NCBI RefSeq assembly: GCF_045999315.1
Contig: NZ_CP174607.1
Coordinates: 3,844,001 to 3,908,000 of the forward strand
Source of the DNA: Peredibacter sp045999315
GTDB taxonomy: Bacteria; Bdellovibrionota; Bacteriovoracia; Bacteriovoracales; Bacteriovoracaceae
Direction: 5' to 3'
DNA length: 64,000 nucleotides
The notes under the pieces were generated by a model. That model had not been told where the DNA came from, did not search any database, and saw nothing but the letters and a program-made list of their open reading frames with translations. A program made the translations under genes and the position numbers. Of this stretch, positions 8,534-16,986 are shown piece by piece. Numbering within the stretch: position 1 is the stretch's first letter; each line of letters opens with the position of its first letter.

Positions 8534-9076
8534 TTATATAATGTCCAAATGAACTTCATTCGGGCGAAAGAAAGGTATCTGTAATAAGAAATCATTTCGT
8601 GAAACTCTTAGAGGACCTTGGAAATTGAGACCTTTCTTTTTAATCCAACGTTTGAGTTCCTCGCCTTTTCGATGAAAGATCTCCTGAGTGATTCCTCCTC
8701 TAAAACGAAGCACTCCCACGGTAGAAGGTGCCCACTCTTCAATTTTAATAAAACGACTAATGGGTTTAGGAACATTCAAAAGGTCCATTTCCGGAGGAAG
8801 AATCATCCCTACGTCCCATTGATCAACTTTATTCAAATGAAAACAAGGCCCGGCCCGAAGAATTTTCTCCACTTTGAAATTTGTTCCTTCCAGATACTCC
8901 GTAATGTGCTTCATTCCGTTCTTAATGGCCTCATCGAAGGTACCTTCCAAAGAAACTCTGGCACAAATAAGTTTTTGATAGAGCCTTACTTCAAATGGTC
9001 CCTGGGACATCATCAGAGTAAACCTCGACTCCTCCTGGGCCTTCCAGTTCAATAGAGACAATAGAAGTGAATTCAT
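8534..9076 (-). CDS. SOUL family heme-binding-like protein
   Basis: A 180-residue SOUL/HEBP-type protein. Features are the N-terminal FEVRLYQKLICARVSLEGTFDEAI (typical YEVRxY start), the central region GPCFHL, and the C-terminal FFRPNEVHLDI, which matches the R.NEV signature at the end of the family. No signal peptide or membrane span is evident. Animal members bind heme; bacterial function is unknown. The start has GAGGACGT just upstream, placed on the egtD stop, and the gap to egtD is 6 bp, so it is co-transcribed with ergothioneine genes, which suggests a link to redox or heme handling. Confidence 0.85.
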   Translation of the reverse strand: MNSLLLSLLNWKAQEESRFTLMMSQGPFEVRLYQKLICARVSLEGTFDEAIKNGMKHITEYLEGTNFKVEKILRAGPCFHLNKVDQWDVGMILPPEMDLLNVPKPISRFIKIEEWAPSTVGVLRFRGGITQEIFHRKGEELKRWIKKKGLNFQGPLRVSRNDFLLQIPFFRPNEVHLDII

Positions 9077-9082
9077 ACGTCC

Positions 9083-10054
9083 TCACTCTTTTTCAAAGTA
9101 ATAAACGCAAAACAAATTCTTAGAGTCCTTCCAGTATTTTTTAAGCACGAGTCCTGCATGAGCACAAAGTTCAGCAAACTCGTCTTCTGAATATTTATAT
9201 GAATTCTCAGTATGAATCGTTTCTCCTTCGTTAAAACGGAAAACTGTTCGATTCACACGCACGAGTTGGGGCACCTTGCTCTTTAAGTGCATCTCCACTC
9301 TTCCCATTTCCTCATTATAGAAGGCCTCATGTTCAAAATTATTCAGATTGAAAGAGGCACCTACTTCACGATTGAGTCGTCGAAGAAGATTCAGATTAAA
9401 TTCTGCCGTCACTCCTTCAGAATCATCATAGGCACGTTTTAAGATCGAACTGTCTTTTTTAAGATCGGCCCCAATCAAAAATCCGCCGCCACTCTCGAGC
9501 ATGTTCCCGTAGTGCACAAGAAAATCAATCGCTTCACCGGGGGAAAGATTTCCAATGGTCGAGCCCGGAAAAAAAATGACTTTCTTTCCATTCTTCATCC
9601 CAACGGTGACAGGGAGTTCAAGCATCTCGGTAAAATCCGCACAGACGGGAGTGATATTGAGACCAGGAAATTCTTCGATAATTTCACTGGTCATACGGAG
9701 AAGAATTTCTCTTTCGATTTCAATCGGAACAAAACCGGATGGATCATGGAGGGCCTTCAAAAGATAGCGGACTTTTTCACCGGCCCCGCTTCCCGGTTCA
9801 ATGATAAGGGCCCCAGGCCCTATCATCTCGGCCATCTCGCCGGCATAGGTCTGCAAGATTTCTTTCTCCGCTCGAGTGGGATAATAGTCCCTGAGATCAC
9901 AGATTTTCTCAAAAATCTCAGAGCCTGCTTTGTCATAGAGAAATTTCGGAGGAATGCTTTTTTGATGCTTAGAGAGTCCCACTAAGACCTCAGACAAAAG
10001 TGAGTGACTTTGAGGGGCCAGGTCCATGTAAGAGGAATCAAATTCTGTCTTCAT
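9083..10054 (-). CDS. egtD: L-histidine N-alpha-methyltransferase
   Basis: EgtD transfers three methyl groups from S-adenosylmethionine to histidine, giving hercynine, the first step of ergothioneine synthesis. The 323-residue protein begins MKTEFDSSYMDLAPQ. It carries PPKFLYDKAGSEIFEKI, YYPTRAEKEIL and the SAM-binding IEPGSGAGEKVRYLL, plus FFPGSTIGNL, all diagnostic for this family (DUF2260). A longer reading frame exists upstream but overlaps egtB out of frame; the ATG at 10054 overlaps the egtB stop as ATGA and gives the usual length. The order egtB-egtD is a compact ergothioneine operon. Confidence 0.95.
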   Translation of the reverse strand: MKTEFDSSYMDLAPQSHSLLSEVLVGLSKHQKSIPPKFLYDKAGSEIFEKICDLRDYYPTRAEKEILQTYAGEMAEMIGPGALIIEPGSGAGEKVRYLLKALHDPSGFVPIEIEREILLRMTSEIIEEFPGLNITPVCADFTEMLELPVTVGMKNGKKVIFFPGSTIGNLSPGEAIDFLVHYGNMLESGGGFLIGADLKKDSSILKRAYDDSEGVTAEFNLNLLRRLNREVGASFNLNNFEHEAFYNEEMGRVEMHLKSKVPQLVRVNRTVFRFNEGETIHTENSYKYSEDEFAELCAHAGLVLKKYWKDSKNLFCVYYFEKE

Positions 10055-11340
10055 GCTAAGTCCTTTGCAAGTCGTATTCCTGAATATTGCCAACGCATAT
10101 GAGGGTAATAGAAGTTCCGATAGGTCACTCGATAATGAGACCTCGGAGTAATAGAACTTCCTCCACGAAGGACGAACTGATTGCACATAAACTTTTCGTT
10201 ATATTCCGCCAGACCATGATGAAACTTTTCATAGCGGGGATAAGGCAAATAAGCACTATGGGTCCATTCCCAAACTGAACCATGAATTTGCGAGTAGAGT
10301 TCATGATCATCTCGCGACGGTTCCGGTTCAAAATAACCGTCCTCCAAGAAAGTGCACTCACTTGGCTCTGAACGAGCGGCCACTTCCCATTCAAACTCAG
10401 TTGGAAGTCTGCATCCTTTCCAGCGAGCGAAGGCCATGGCCTCGTAAAAACTCACATGCACCACGGGTGCCGCAAGATCAAGCGGCATCATTCCGCCTAA
10501 AGTGAACGACCACCAGCTCTTGCCATCTCGCTCCCAATATAAAGGAGCGTTCCATTTTTCTCTCTCCTTGGTCTCCCAACCGTCAGATAACCATAGAAGC
10601 GGATTATCGTATCCACCATCTTCAATAAAGCTAAGGTATTCGTCATTAGTGACGAGATGAGAAGAGAGCATGCAACTTTCGATCCACTGATTATGCAGGT
10701 CCTTCTCATTATCAAAAGCAAACTCACGAGAGTTTCGATCGACTCCGATTTTCACTAACCCCGAGGCAATATTATGCCATCTCACTTCGAAAGAATCATA
10801 AGGGCCATGGGAATGGTCCGGATGATACTTAGGTCGAATAGGATTCTCGTAAAAATTTCTTTTTATATCCATCAAGAGAAGTTCCTGGTGCTGCTGTTCA
10901 TGCTGAATTCCCAGCTCCAGGCATTCTTTGACCTCTTGAAATTTGTCTTCTTTAAGTCTCATGACTTGAATCATGACTTCTTTGGTAATGGCACGACGGT
11001 ATTCCTGAACTTCATGGACCGTGGGTCTTGAAAGAACTCCACGTTTGGTCTTGGGGAGATAGTATCCCAGTGCTTTATAGTAAGAATTAAAGAGGAAATG
11101 AAATTCATTTCGAAAAGGCTCATACTGAGGATTGATTTTTTTCAGAACGAAGTTTTCAAAAAACCAAGTGGTATGGGCGAGATGCCATTTCGGAGGACTT
11201 GTGTCCTCTGTAACTGAAATGACAAAATCTTCGTGAGTAAGAGGCAAGCACAGATCTTCAGTTGCTCTTCTCACGGCCTCAAAACGTCGGACAATCGCCT
11301 CTCGTTCTGAAAACCTCTCTTGGCCTTTAATAAGATCCAT
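10051..11340 (-). CDS. egtB: Ergothioneine sulfoxide synthase
   Basis: EgtB is a non-heme iron enzyme that uses oxygen to join hercynine to a thiol donor (gamma-glutamylcysteine or cysteine) as the sulfoxide. The 429-residue protein has an N-terminal DinB-like domain with WHLAHTTWFFE and the iron motif HEQQHQELLLMD, then an FGE-sulfatase-like domain with GCRLPTEFEWEVAAR, GSVWEWTHSAYLPYPRY and VLRGGSSITPRSHYR. Both are standard. The ATG at 11340 has GGAG upstream. It leads the operon with egtD (4-bp overlap), SOUL and a lipoprotein. No egtC or egtE homologue is in the window. Confidence 0.95.
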   Translation of the reverse strand: MDLIKGQERFSEREAIVRRFEAVRRATEDLCLPLTHEDFVISVTEDTSPPKWHLAHTTWFFENFVLKKINPQYEPFRNEFHFLFNSYYKALGYYLPKTKRGVLSRPTVHEVQEYRRAITKEVMIQVMRLKEDKFQEVKECLELGIQHEQQHQELLLMDIKRNFYENPIRPKYHPDHSHGPYDSFEVRWHNIASGLVKIGVDRNSREFAFDNEKDLHNQWIESCMLSSHLVTNDEYLSFIEDGGYDNPLLWLSDGWETKEREKWNAPLYWERDGKSWWSFTLGGMMPLDLAAPVVHVSFYEAMAFARWKGCRLPTEFEWEVAARSEPSECTFLEDGYFEPEPSRDDHELYSQIHGSVWEWTHSAYLPYPRYEKFHHGLAEYNEKFMCNQFVLRGGSSITPRSHYRVTYRNFYYPHMRWQYSGIRLAKDLA

Positions 11341-11358
11341 GGTCGCTCCGTGAATCTA

Positions 11359-11379
11359 CCGGGAGAGAAACTCTCCCGG
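11359..11379. terminator. Strong hairpin between DUF4383 gene and egtB (terminator-like)
   Basis: CCGGGAGAG-AAA-CTCTCCCGG forms a perfect 9-bp stem with a 3-base loop, 15 bp after the stop of the gene at 11395. There is no T-run on the minus strand, so it is a weak or attenuating terminator, or an mRNA end-protecting hairpin, ahead of egtB. Confidence 0.5.
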
Positions 11380-11394
11380 TTTGGTCTATTAAGC

Positions 11395-11934
11395 TTATAC
11401 TCTTCTTTCTGAGTCTGAACGACGGTTTAAGTCACGATCAACGCGGGCCTGAGTTTTTATAATGCCGCTTGTGCCATTATCCACATCTCGACGTTTTATC
11501 CAACTGTAGGCGCTGAGAATTAACACCGCCGCGATTGCGATGTGTACAATATGATCGGCCGTTCCGAACTCAAGTACATTTGGAATGACTCGCATCAGAT
11601 TCTCATCTGCTTCCATGTGTCCTACTCCTGGGTAACCAGGTTCACCGATAAGAAAACCGGCCAGACCTAAAATTCCGTAGACCACACCAAATCCAAAAGC
11701 AAAGCTGTAGGCCTTCTTAGGATCGTCAGCATAACCACACCACAGGGCCAGAGCACCTGAAGCAAGGTGAATAATATTGTGAGCGAGACTTAAGTGCATG
11801 GCCATAAAGCCAGGGAACACAATTCCCAAAAGACCGGCCGCTACGAATGCCAGTCCAACACCGATACAGACCTTTTGAGTTAAGCTTCTGGGTGCCACGA
11901 GATGATGTGACCCAGGATGCATTGTTGTTGCCAT
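11395..11934 (-). CDS. DUF4383-type four-helix membrane protein
   Basis: A 179-residue inner membrane protein with about four membrane segments: residues 22-45 (VCIGVGLAFVAAGLLGIVF), 52-67 after LSLAHNIIHLASG, 77-97 and 128-144. The pattern LAHNIIHLASGALALWCG matches the DUF4383 family. The C-terminal tail is charged and cytoplasmic. The gene starts 24 bp after the hemerythrin-like gene, so they are probably co-transcribed. The function of the family is not established; such proteins often appear with stress genes, as here. Confidence 0.75.
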   Translation of the reverse strand: MATTMHPGSHHLVAPRSLTQKVCIGVGLAFVAAGLLGIVFPGFMAMHLSLAHNIIHLASGALALWCGYADDPKKAYSFAFGFGVVYGILGLAGFLIGEPGYPGVGHMEADENLMRVIPNVLEFGTADHIVHIAIAAVLILSAYSWIKRRDVDNGTSGIIKTQARVDRDLNRRSDSERRV

Positions 11935-11958
11935 AACTCCTCCTTGTTTGCGGGAGAA

Positions 11959-12555
11959 CTAGTGCTGTAAGTTCTCCACGAATTTGTCCATCTTGGTCAA
12001 AAATTCGCTAGAAACTTTTTGTATAGAGTCTTTCCACTCGATCAGTTCATCCTGGAGTTGAGGATAGTCCTGCAAATCACGAGGGGAAAATTTTCTTAGT
12101 TTCATATAATTCACTCCCAATTCATTCAGAGTGGCGTCGTCTATCGCCTCTTTCATCTTGGGAAGTATTTCCGTTTCTTCTTCAATCAGATGTTTCTTTA
12201 AAATTTCCGCCAGGACCTTTAATTCGGCCTCGTGCTCATCTCGTAAAACCCTCACTCGTGCCATCTTCGCTTTTATGGAGCGAATTTTTTGATCAATGAT
12301 CCCGTGTTCAATTTGGGCCTCGAGAATATTAAAGTGCAATTCTTCATTTGATTCCAAAGGAGCATAGATGGCCCTCTTCTCTGTCTGCGAATGGATATGG
12401 ACCGCATCCAAAAAACTTTTGGCCAACGACATCTTTCTACGTTTGTCAGCGTTCTCATCAATCATGACTTCAATACATTCTTTGATGTAACGGTGATCAA
12501 TCAGGATCAAATCAATCACGTTTATGTCCTGAATTCCCACGCTTTCGTTTTTCAT
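11959..12555 (-). CDS. Hemerythrin-like HHE-domain protein
   Basis: A 198-residue all-helical protein with hemerythrin HHE-type metal ligand motifs: LILIDHRYIKE (about residue 20), HSQTEKRAIYAPL (near 62), QIEHGIIDQKI (near 85) and HLIEEETEILP (near 125). Family members bind a di-iron centre and sense or buffer oxygen, nitric oxide or iron. The ATG at 12555 is preferred over an in-frame TTG eight codons upstream because AAGGAG lies 8 bp before it. It is followed by the DUF4383 membrane protein gene. A role in oxidative or nitrosative stress is inferred. Confidence 0.85.
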   Translation of the reverse strand: MKNESVGIQDINVIDLILIDHRYIKECIEVMIDENADKRRKMSLAKSFLDAVHIHSQTEKRAIYAPLESNEELHFNILEAQIEHGIIDQKIRSIKAKMARVRVLRDEHEAELKVLAEILKKHLIEEETEILPKMKEAIDDATLNELGVNYMKLRKFSPRDLQDYPQLQDELIEWKDSIQKVSSEFLTKMDKFVENLQH

Positions 12556-12766
12556 AGTTATTTGCTCCTTACCTTGCAATGAGGCATCTATTTAAATTGC
12601 ATGAATCTTGCCAATGTTGCAGAGGAAGAAGTGGTGGAAAACTGGAGAAGAATTTTTATGACTCTTTCATGATCTTTGGGAGGTTTGCCCCAATACAAGA
12701 CTCATGTACTTACTCCGTTTTTTGTTTTGGATTCTGGTGAGATAATAAGACTTTCAGGAGGTCTTT

Positions 12767-13255
12767 ATGCGTCCTCAAAGAATCGTTGTGGCCCTTCCCT
12801 TGGAAGAAGAACTACTGGCCCCTCTTCATGAATGGGGCAGAAAGTTTGACTTCTCTCACGTAGAAAGTGTGCACTTTCTGCATGTCGTGAAAAAGAACAT
12901 CACCCCTCTCGAGTTTGGACTGATAGAGACTCCGGACGAGGAAACGTACCACGACATGATGCCGGCCTTGGAAAAGTTTTTACGAGAAGAATCAAAAAAG
13001 ATTCTTCCTCCCGGCTTTCAAGGTGAAACTTCATTTCAGCTCACCAAGGATTTTCATCCGGAAGAAGAGGTGATTGATATTTTAAAAAACCGGAACGCCA
13101 CTTTGATTGTGGTGGCCACAAGAGGTAAACACGGGTTCGAGGGACTTTTTCACAGCTCCTTTACGGACTACATGGTGAAGTTCGCGCCTTGTGATGTGTT
13201 TGTCGTGAGACCAGGGCCAAAAGCAGAGGCCAAACCACTTAAGAAATCTGCTTAA
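12767..13255 (+). CDS. Universal stress protein (UspA family)
   Basis: A 162-residue UspA-fold protein: RIVVALPLEEELLAPL at the N-terminus, a beta-alpha core, and the C-terminal RGKHGFEGLFHSSFTDYMVKFAPCDVFVVRP. The nucleotide motif normally G-x2-G-x9-G(S/T) is partly altered here (Thr-Asp in place of the last Gly-Ser), so ATP binding is uncertain. An AGGAGG site sits 6 bp before the start. It is convergent with the receiver/cNMP gene, sharing a 17-bp 3' overlap. It is monocistronic. Confidence 0.9.
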   Translation: MRPQRIVVALPLEEELLAPLHEWGRKFDFSHVESVHFLHVVKKNITPLEFGLIETPDEETYHDMMPALEKFLREESKKILPPGFQGETSFQLTKDFHPEEEVIDILKNRNATLIVVATRGKHGFEGLFHSSFTDYMVKFAPCDVFVVRPGPKAEAKPLKKSA

Positions 13256-13955
13256 CTCCTGCCTCCAGACGACGGCTCATGCTTTCGAGCATGAGCTTGA
13301 TCCACTTAGGTTGTCCCTCTACAATTGCCAGGACCTTTGAAGAAGGGATGACGATCAATTCAGTTTTTTCTTCTGCTGTAATTTTAACCATTCGTTGAGT
13401 GCCGTTAATGACGGAAGCATCTCCAATAACGTCCCCACTTCCGTGTTTGAATAAAATTTTCTGAGACCCATCACCAAGTTTTTTGGAGGCCGTCACCACT
13501 CCACTCACGACTAAATAAATGGCGGTGGCAGAATCTCCTTCATCAAACAGCACATCACCGGGATTAAGAATGATCTTGTCTGATTTTACCGATGAAGTGC
13601 CTACACCTAATAGCTTATTCGCCCTTTGAAGAAGACTGGTGGCCTCATAAGGCCTCTCCAACACCTCACACTTTTCCCACTTAATGTTTTTCTGCTTCAT
13701 CTCTTCACCATAAGCGGTGGTGAAAAGTAAGGGAGTCATGTCTCCTTTTTCACGGATTTGTTGATAGAACCTGAACCCATCCATCTTAGGCATCTGATAG
13801 TCCAAAATAATGAGATCAAATTCTTCATTTCGACACTTCTGAAGTCCTTCGACACCATCATGGGCCACAATCACCCGATACTGATCTTTCGGGAACAGCT
13901 TTATCATGACGGCCTGAAGTTCTTTCTCTTCTTCTATAAACAGGATCTTTTTCAT
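13239..13955 (-). CDS. Response regulator receiver fused to cyclic nucleotide-binding domain
   Basis: A 238-residue two-domain protein. Residues 3-118 are a receiver with phospho-acceptor Asp52 (LIILDYQMPKMDG), TT at 79-80, and Arg101 where a Lys is usual in the KP motif, so phosphorylation chemistry may be altered. Residues 125-235 match a cNMP-binding domain: VLFDEGDSATAIYLVVSGVV and GSGDVIGDASVINGTQR, close to the phosphate-binding cassette. No DNA-binding output domain is present, so it may act by protein contact. The 3' end overlaps the uspA-like gene by 17 bp. Its ligand, cAMP or cGMP, is not readable. Confidence 0.9.
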   Translation of the reverse strand: MKKILFIEEEKELQAVMIKLFPKDQYRVIVAHDGVEGLQKCRNEEFDLIILDYQMPKMDGFRFYQQIREKGDMTPLLFTTAYGEEMKQKNIKWEKCEVLERPYEATSLLQRANKLLGVGTSSVKSDKIILNPGDVLFDEGDSATAIYLVVSGVVTASKKLGDGSQKILFKHGSGDVIGDASVINGTQRMVKITAEEKTELIVIPSSKVLAIVEGQPKWIKLMLESMSRRLEAGVKQIS

Positions 13956-14028
13956 GCTCCCTTTTTCGGCAGCTTATTTAAAAATCCCTAATTCTTTCTA
14001 AAGAAAGTTAACTGTCTAATAGGCTGAT

Positions 14029-14057
14029 TTCACGGCATCCTTAACTAAAATTATAAT
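14029..14057 (+). promoter_or_regulatory. Probable sigma-70 promoter of the protease gene
   Basis: TTCACG (14029-14034) and TATAAT (14052-14057) are spaced by 17 bp. The -10 box is perfect. It lies 59 bp upstream of the protease start codon in the 161-bp gap with the divergent receiver/cNMP gene. Confidence 0.5.
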
Positions 14058-14116
14058 ATTTAATCTCGTACAGAAAGAGCTCCAAATAGCCGATAGGATG
14101 ATGAGGAAAGTTATCT

Positions 14117-16243
14117 ATGCGGATTGGATTTTTAATTGCGATGTTGCTCGCATTTGGATGCGTGAAAGATGAAGGCAACATCTCAAAACCAAATTCAGGA
14201 ACGGGCACGACCTCCGGTTCAGGTGGCGGGACTCCTAGTAATGGGACAGAGGATCCACTGGCCTCCTATGCCTGGCACTTGGAAAATCGCGGTCAATCTT
14301 CCTTCAGCGCCAGTGGTGGAATCGCCGGCGAAGATATTAAAGTTAAAACTGTTCATAGCACTCTTAACATCAAAGGAAACAATGTTCGCATTGCTGTTTC
14401 CGATACCGGTGTAGACACTGATCACGCTGATTTAATCAGTAACATGCTCACAACTGAACACCGAAACTATGTGTTCACTCAGCCTTCACGCTGGGCGGGC
14501 GCTTCTCCTTATCCTTCAGATAATGAGGCCCATGGTACTGCAGTTTCAGGTCTTATCGCCGCTGTTGGGTGGAACGGAATTGGTTCACGTGGAGTTGCTC
14601 CTTCTGCAAAATTTGCGGGCTTCAGATATATTTTTGCCTACTCTTCATCTGAGACCGAGGCCTCAATGCTTGCTCGCGAGATTGACCAGATGTCGGGTAA
14701 CTTCGATATCTTCAACTACAGTTACGGCTACAGTGGTAGTGATTTCATCAACGTTGATCCATCAATTTTTACTCAGCTTGAATATGGAGTCACCAATCAA
14801 AGATCTGGCAAAGGTTCCATCTACGTTCAGTCGGCCGGTAACAGCTACACCGACTACTATGATCTTTGTTCGGGCCCGGCCATTTCTTGCCAGATGAAAG
14901 TTTCCGGAAATTCAAACTCAAGCGCAGACCAAGCAAGTCCACATAAAATTCTTGTGGGTGCCGTCAATGCCATGGGGCTTAGCTCAAGCTACTCCACTCC
15001 CGGAAGTGGCCTTTGGGTAAGTGCTCCTGGTGGAGAATTTGGAATTGATGAACCGGCCATGATCACAACCGATATTTCTGGTTGTAGTTCAGGGGACAGT
15101 TATAGAAATAACAATTACAATTATTTTAACTTTGGTTCTAATCCACTTAACCCTTATTGCGATTACTCAAGTCTCTTTAATGGAACTTCTTCCGCGGCCC
15201 CGGTGCTATCAGGAGTCGTGGCCCTGATGTTAGAGGCAAATCCGAGTCTCACTTGGCGTGAAGTAAAACACATTCTGGCCCTCACATCAGATAACATCGA
15301 TTACGATCCATTTAATAATACTCTCAATCACCCATGGGGATTTAATCTCGCCAGTTATGTCTATGATGTAAAGTGGACCAGAAACGCCGCAGGTTTTTAT
15401 TTTTCTAACTGGTATGGTTTCGGTCGCGTGAACGCCCTTAGTGCTGTTCAAGAGGCCCAGTCATGGATCTCGGGATCACTTGGAACTTATGAGAAAACTC
15501 TCAACACCGTTCCAAATCCAGATCAATGGTATTATGACTCGGGCGCGATTAATCTCGCCATCCCTGATGAGGACGCCACAGGTGTTGAAGACCGCATCTG
15601 GGTGGGACATGACTTTATTATTGAGGCCATTCAGATTCAGATCACGACCAATCACACTTGGCCCGGTGATTTGGCGGTTCATCTCGTTTCACCGAGTGGA
15701 ACTGAAAGTAAACTTCTGAACATTAACAGTAATATTTTTTCTCTGGGCCTTGATGCCAATACCCTTCTTTTAAGTAATGCTTTCTATGGCGAGCGTTCAG
15801 TGGGTTATTGGAAAATTAAAATTGTCGATGGAAGTAGCGCCATTACTACGAAAGATGATGGAAGCATCACGGGAACAGGAAGTCTTCTCAACTGGAAGAT
15901 TCTGGTTCACGGTCATCAAAGCCCATCTGATCTTGTGAAACCATATCCAGTGACCATGCTTTCTATGCCAAGTGGATCAACTTCGGCCACTAACTCACCT
16001 ATTTTCTCATTTGCTCATACCACGTCCCTTTCTAATCTTGATCACTACGAAGTGGCGGTGGGAACAACTCCTGGTGGATCAAATGTGAAGAACTGGTATT
16101 CTCTGGGCCAGGCCAATACCACTCTACAGGTGACTGGCATGTCTCTTCAGGACACGACGACCTATTACCTAAGCATTCGCGCAGTTGATAACCAGGGCGA
16201 ATATTCAAGTGTGCAGGTCAAGAGCTGGGTGCCGGATTTCTGA
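14117..16243 (+). CDS. Secreted lipoprotein serine protease, subtilisin/kexin type with P domain
   Basis: A 708-residue S8 peptidase. Residues 1-15 are a lipoprotein signal with Cys15 (MRIGFLIAMLLAFGC). Then come a Gly/Ser-rich linker and a catalytic domain beginning with SYAWHLENRGQ: Asp96 (SDTGVDTDH), His139 (NEAHGTAVSG), oxyanion Asn242 (QSAGNSY) and Ser358 (NGTSSAAPVLSG). Residues about 490-605 are a P/homoB domain as in kexin, with IWVGHDFIIEAIQI and WPGDLAVHLVSPSGTE. The remainder is fibronectin-like. No N-terminal propeptide of usual size is seen between the lipobox and the protease, which is odd. The stop overlaps the next gene's start by one base (TGATG). GAGGAAAG precedes the ATG. 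Confidence 0.95.
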   Translation: MRIGFLIAMLLAFGCVKDEGNISKPNSGTGTTSGSGGGTPSNGTEDPLASYAWHLENRGQSSFSASGGIAGEDIKVKTVHSTLNIKGNNVRIAVSDTGVDTDHADLISNMLTTEHRNYVFTQPSRWAGASPYPSDNEAHGTAVSGLIAAVGWNGIGSRGVAPSAKFAGFRYIFAYSSSETEASMLAREIDQMSGNFDIFNYSYGYSGSDFINVDPSIFTQLEYGVTNQRSGKGSIYVQSAGNSYTDYYDLCSGPAISCQMKVSGNSNSSADQASPHKILVGAVNAMGLSSSYSTPGSGLWVSAPGGEFGIDEPAMITTDISGCSSGDSYRNNNYNYFNFGSNPLNPYCDYSSLFNGTSSAAPVLSGVVALMLEANPSLTWREVKHILALTSDNIDYDPFNNTLNHPWGFNLASYVYDVKWTRNAAGFYFSNWYGFGRVNALSAVQEAQSWISGSLGTYEKTLNTVPNPDQWYYDSGAINLAIPDEDATGVEDRIWVGHDFIIEAIQIQITTNHTWPGDLAVHLVSPSGTESKLLNINSNIFSLGLDANTLLLSNAFYGERSVGYWKIKIVDGSSAITTKDDGSITGTGSLLNWKILVHGHQSPSDLVKPYPVTMLSMPSGSTSATNSPIFSFAHTTSLSNLDHYEVAVGTTPGGSNVKNWYSLGQANTTLQVTGMSLQDTTTYYLSIRAVDNQGEYSSVQVKSWVPDF

Positions 16244-16887
16244 TGAAAAAATACGCCTTCGGTTTATTAGGATTTATGCTTCTCGCCTTCTTTTTTTATA
16301 AAAGACCCGAGACCGTTGTCGTGACTGAGACCCAAGCTCCAGAGAGAAAAGTGGCCAGCACTCCATCGGCCCCTGTCAAAAAAGATCCAATCGTTCTTCC
16401 GGCAAAACAGAGTACCGCTTTTAAAAAAGTCGAAAGAAAAATTCGTGAAAGAGTTTCGCCTCAAGTGACAGAAGACTTCCAACAAGACCATAGCTTCAAC
16501 CTGACTCGTGGCCATGTTTTTATCAGCAATGTAGGAGCTGTCGCCAAAGAAAACTATCAGAGTTCTATGGGGGAGATTCTTTATCAGGACGGAGTTTTCA
16601 ATTTTGTTCGCTTAAGCTCTGACAAGGGACTTCTTCCCGTTGCCTACTCACCATCAACCGGTAAACTTCACCCAATTTCATCTGTGCTTCATATTGTGAA
16701 CGCCACAGAAAGCATCAGATCAGAAGTAAAGGGACTCGGATTGACGGAGTACTACTATCACCCTGGAGCAAAATTATTGAGTGTTCAAAGCACCCAATCA
16801 GAGGTCCTGGAGGTCTATTCAGACTTAAAGGATCGAGGATTCGAGGTCCAGTTAGAGGTGGTTCGCCCCCACCAGCAAGGTATTTGA
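16243..16887 (+). CDS. Membrane-anchored protein coupled to the kexin-like protease, putative chaperone/inhibitor
   Basis: A 214-residue protein with a signal or anchor at residues 5-20 (AFGLLGFMLLAFFF), then a Pro/Val/Lys-rich linker and a folded region from about 95. The C-terminal part, HIVNATESIRSEVKGLGL, with LLSVQSTQSEVLEVYSDL and a final FEVQLEVV, has the beta-alpha-beta-beta-alpha-beta rhythm of subtilisin propeptide (I9) domains. It overlaps the protease stop by one base, so the two are made together. I infer it is the separate folding chaperone or inhibitor that the protease lacks, as with ORF2 of Aeromonas sobria serine protease. Sequence identity to ORF2 was not checked. Confidence 0.6.
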   Translation: MKKYAFGLLGFMLLAFFFYKRPETVVVTETQAPERKVASTPSAPVKKDPIVLPAKQSTAFKKVERKIRERVSPQVTEDFQQDHSFNLTRGHVFISNVGAVAKENYQSSMGEILYQDGVFNFVRLSSDKGLLPVAYSPSTGKLHPISSVLHIVNATESIRSEVKGLGLTEYYYHPGAKLLSVQSTQSEVLEVYSDLKDRGFEVQLEVVRPHQQGI

Positions 16888-16918
16888 TCTTTTCTCGCAA
16901 TATACACAGCGCGCATCC

Positions 16919-16947
16919 TCGACAAATTCCCTGTTTTTCCCCACAAT
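16919..16947 (+). promoter_or_regulatory. Probable sigma-70 promoter of icd
   Basis: TCGACA (16919-16924) and CACAAT (16942-16947) have 17-bp spacing, 39 bp ahead of the icd start codon. The -35 box matches 5 of 6 consensus bases and the -10 box 4 of 6. It sits in the 99-bp gap after the protease partner gene. Confidence 0.4.
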
Positions 16948-16986
16948 AGTAGCACTTCCAATTCACTCGTTCCCTTGGAGAATCCT

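Noticed and set aside
11395..11934. DUF4383 protein as a cytochrome or electron carrier
   Set aside because: No heme-binding CxxCH or conserved His pairs typical of cytochromes are present; it is only a membrane protein of unknown role.
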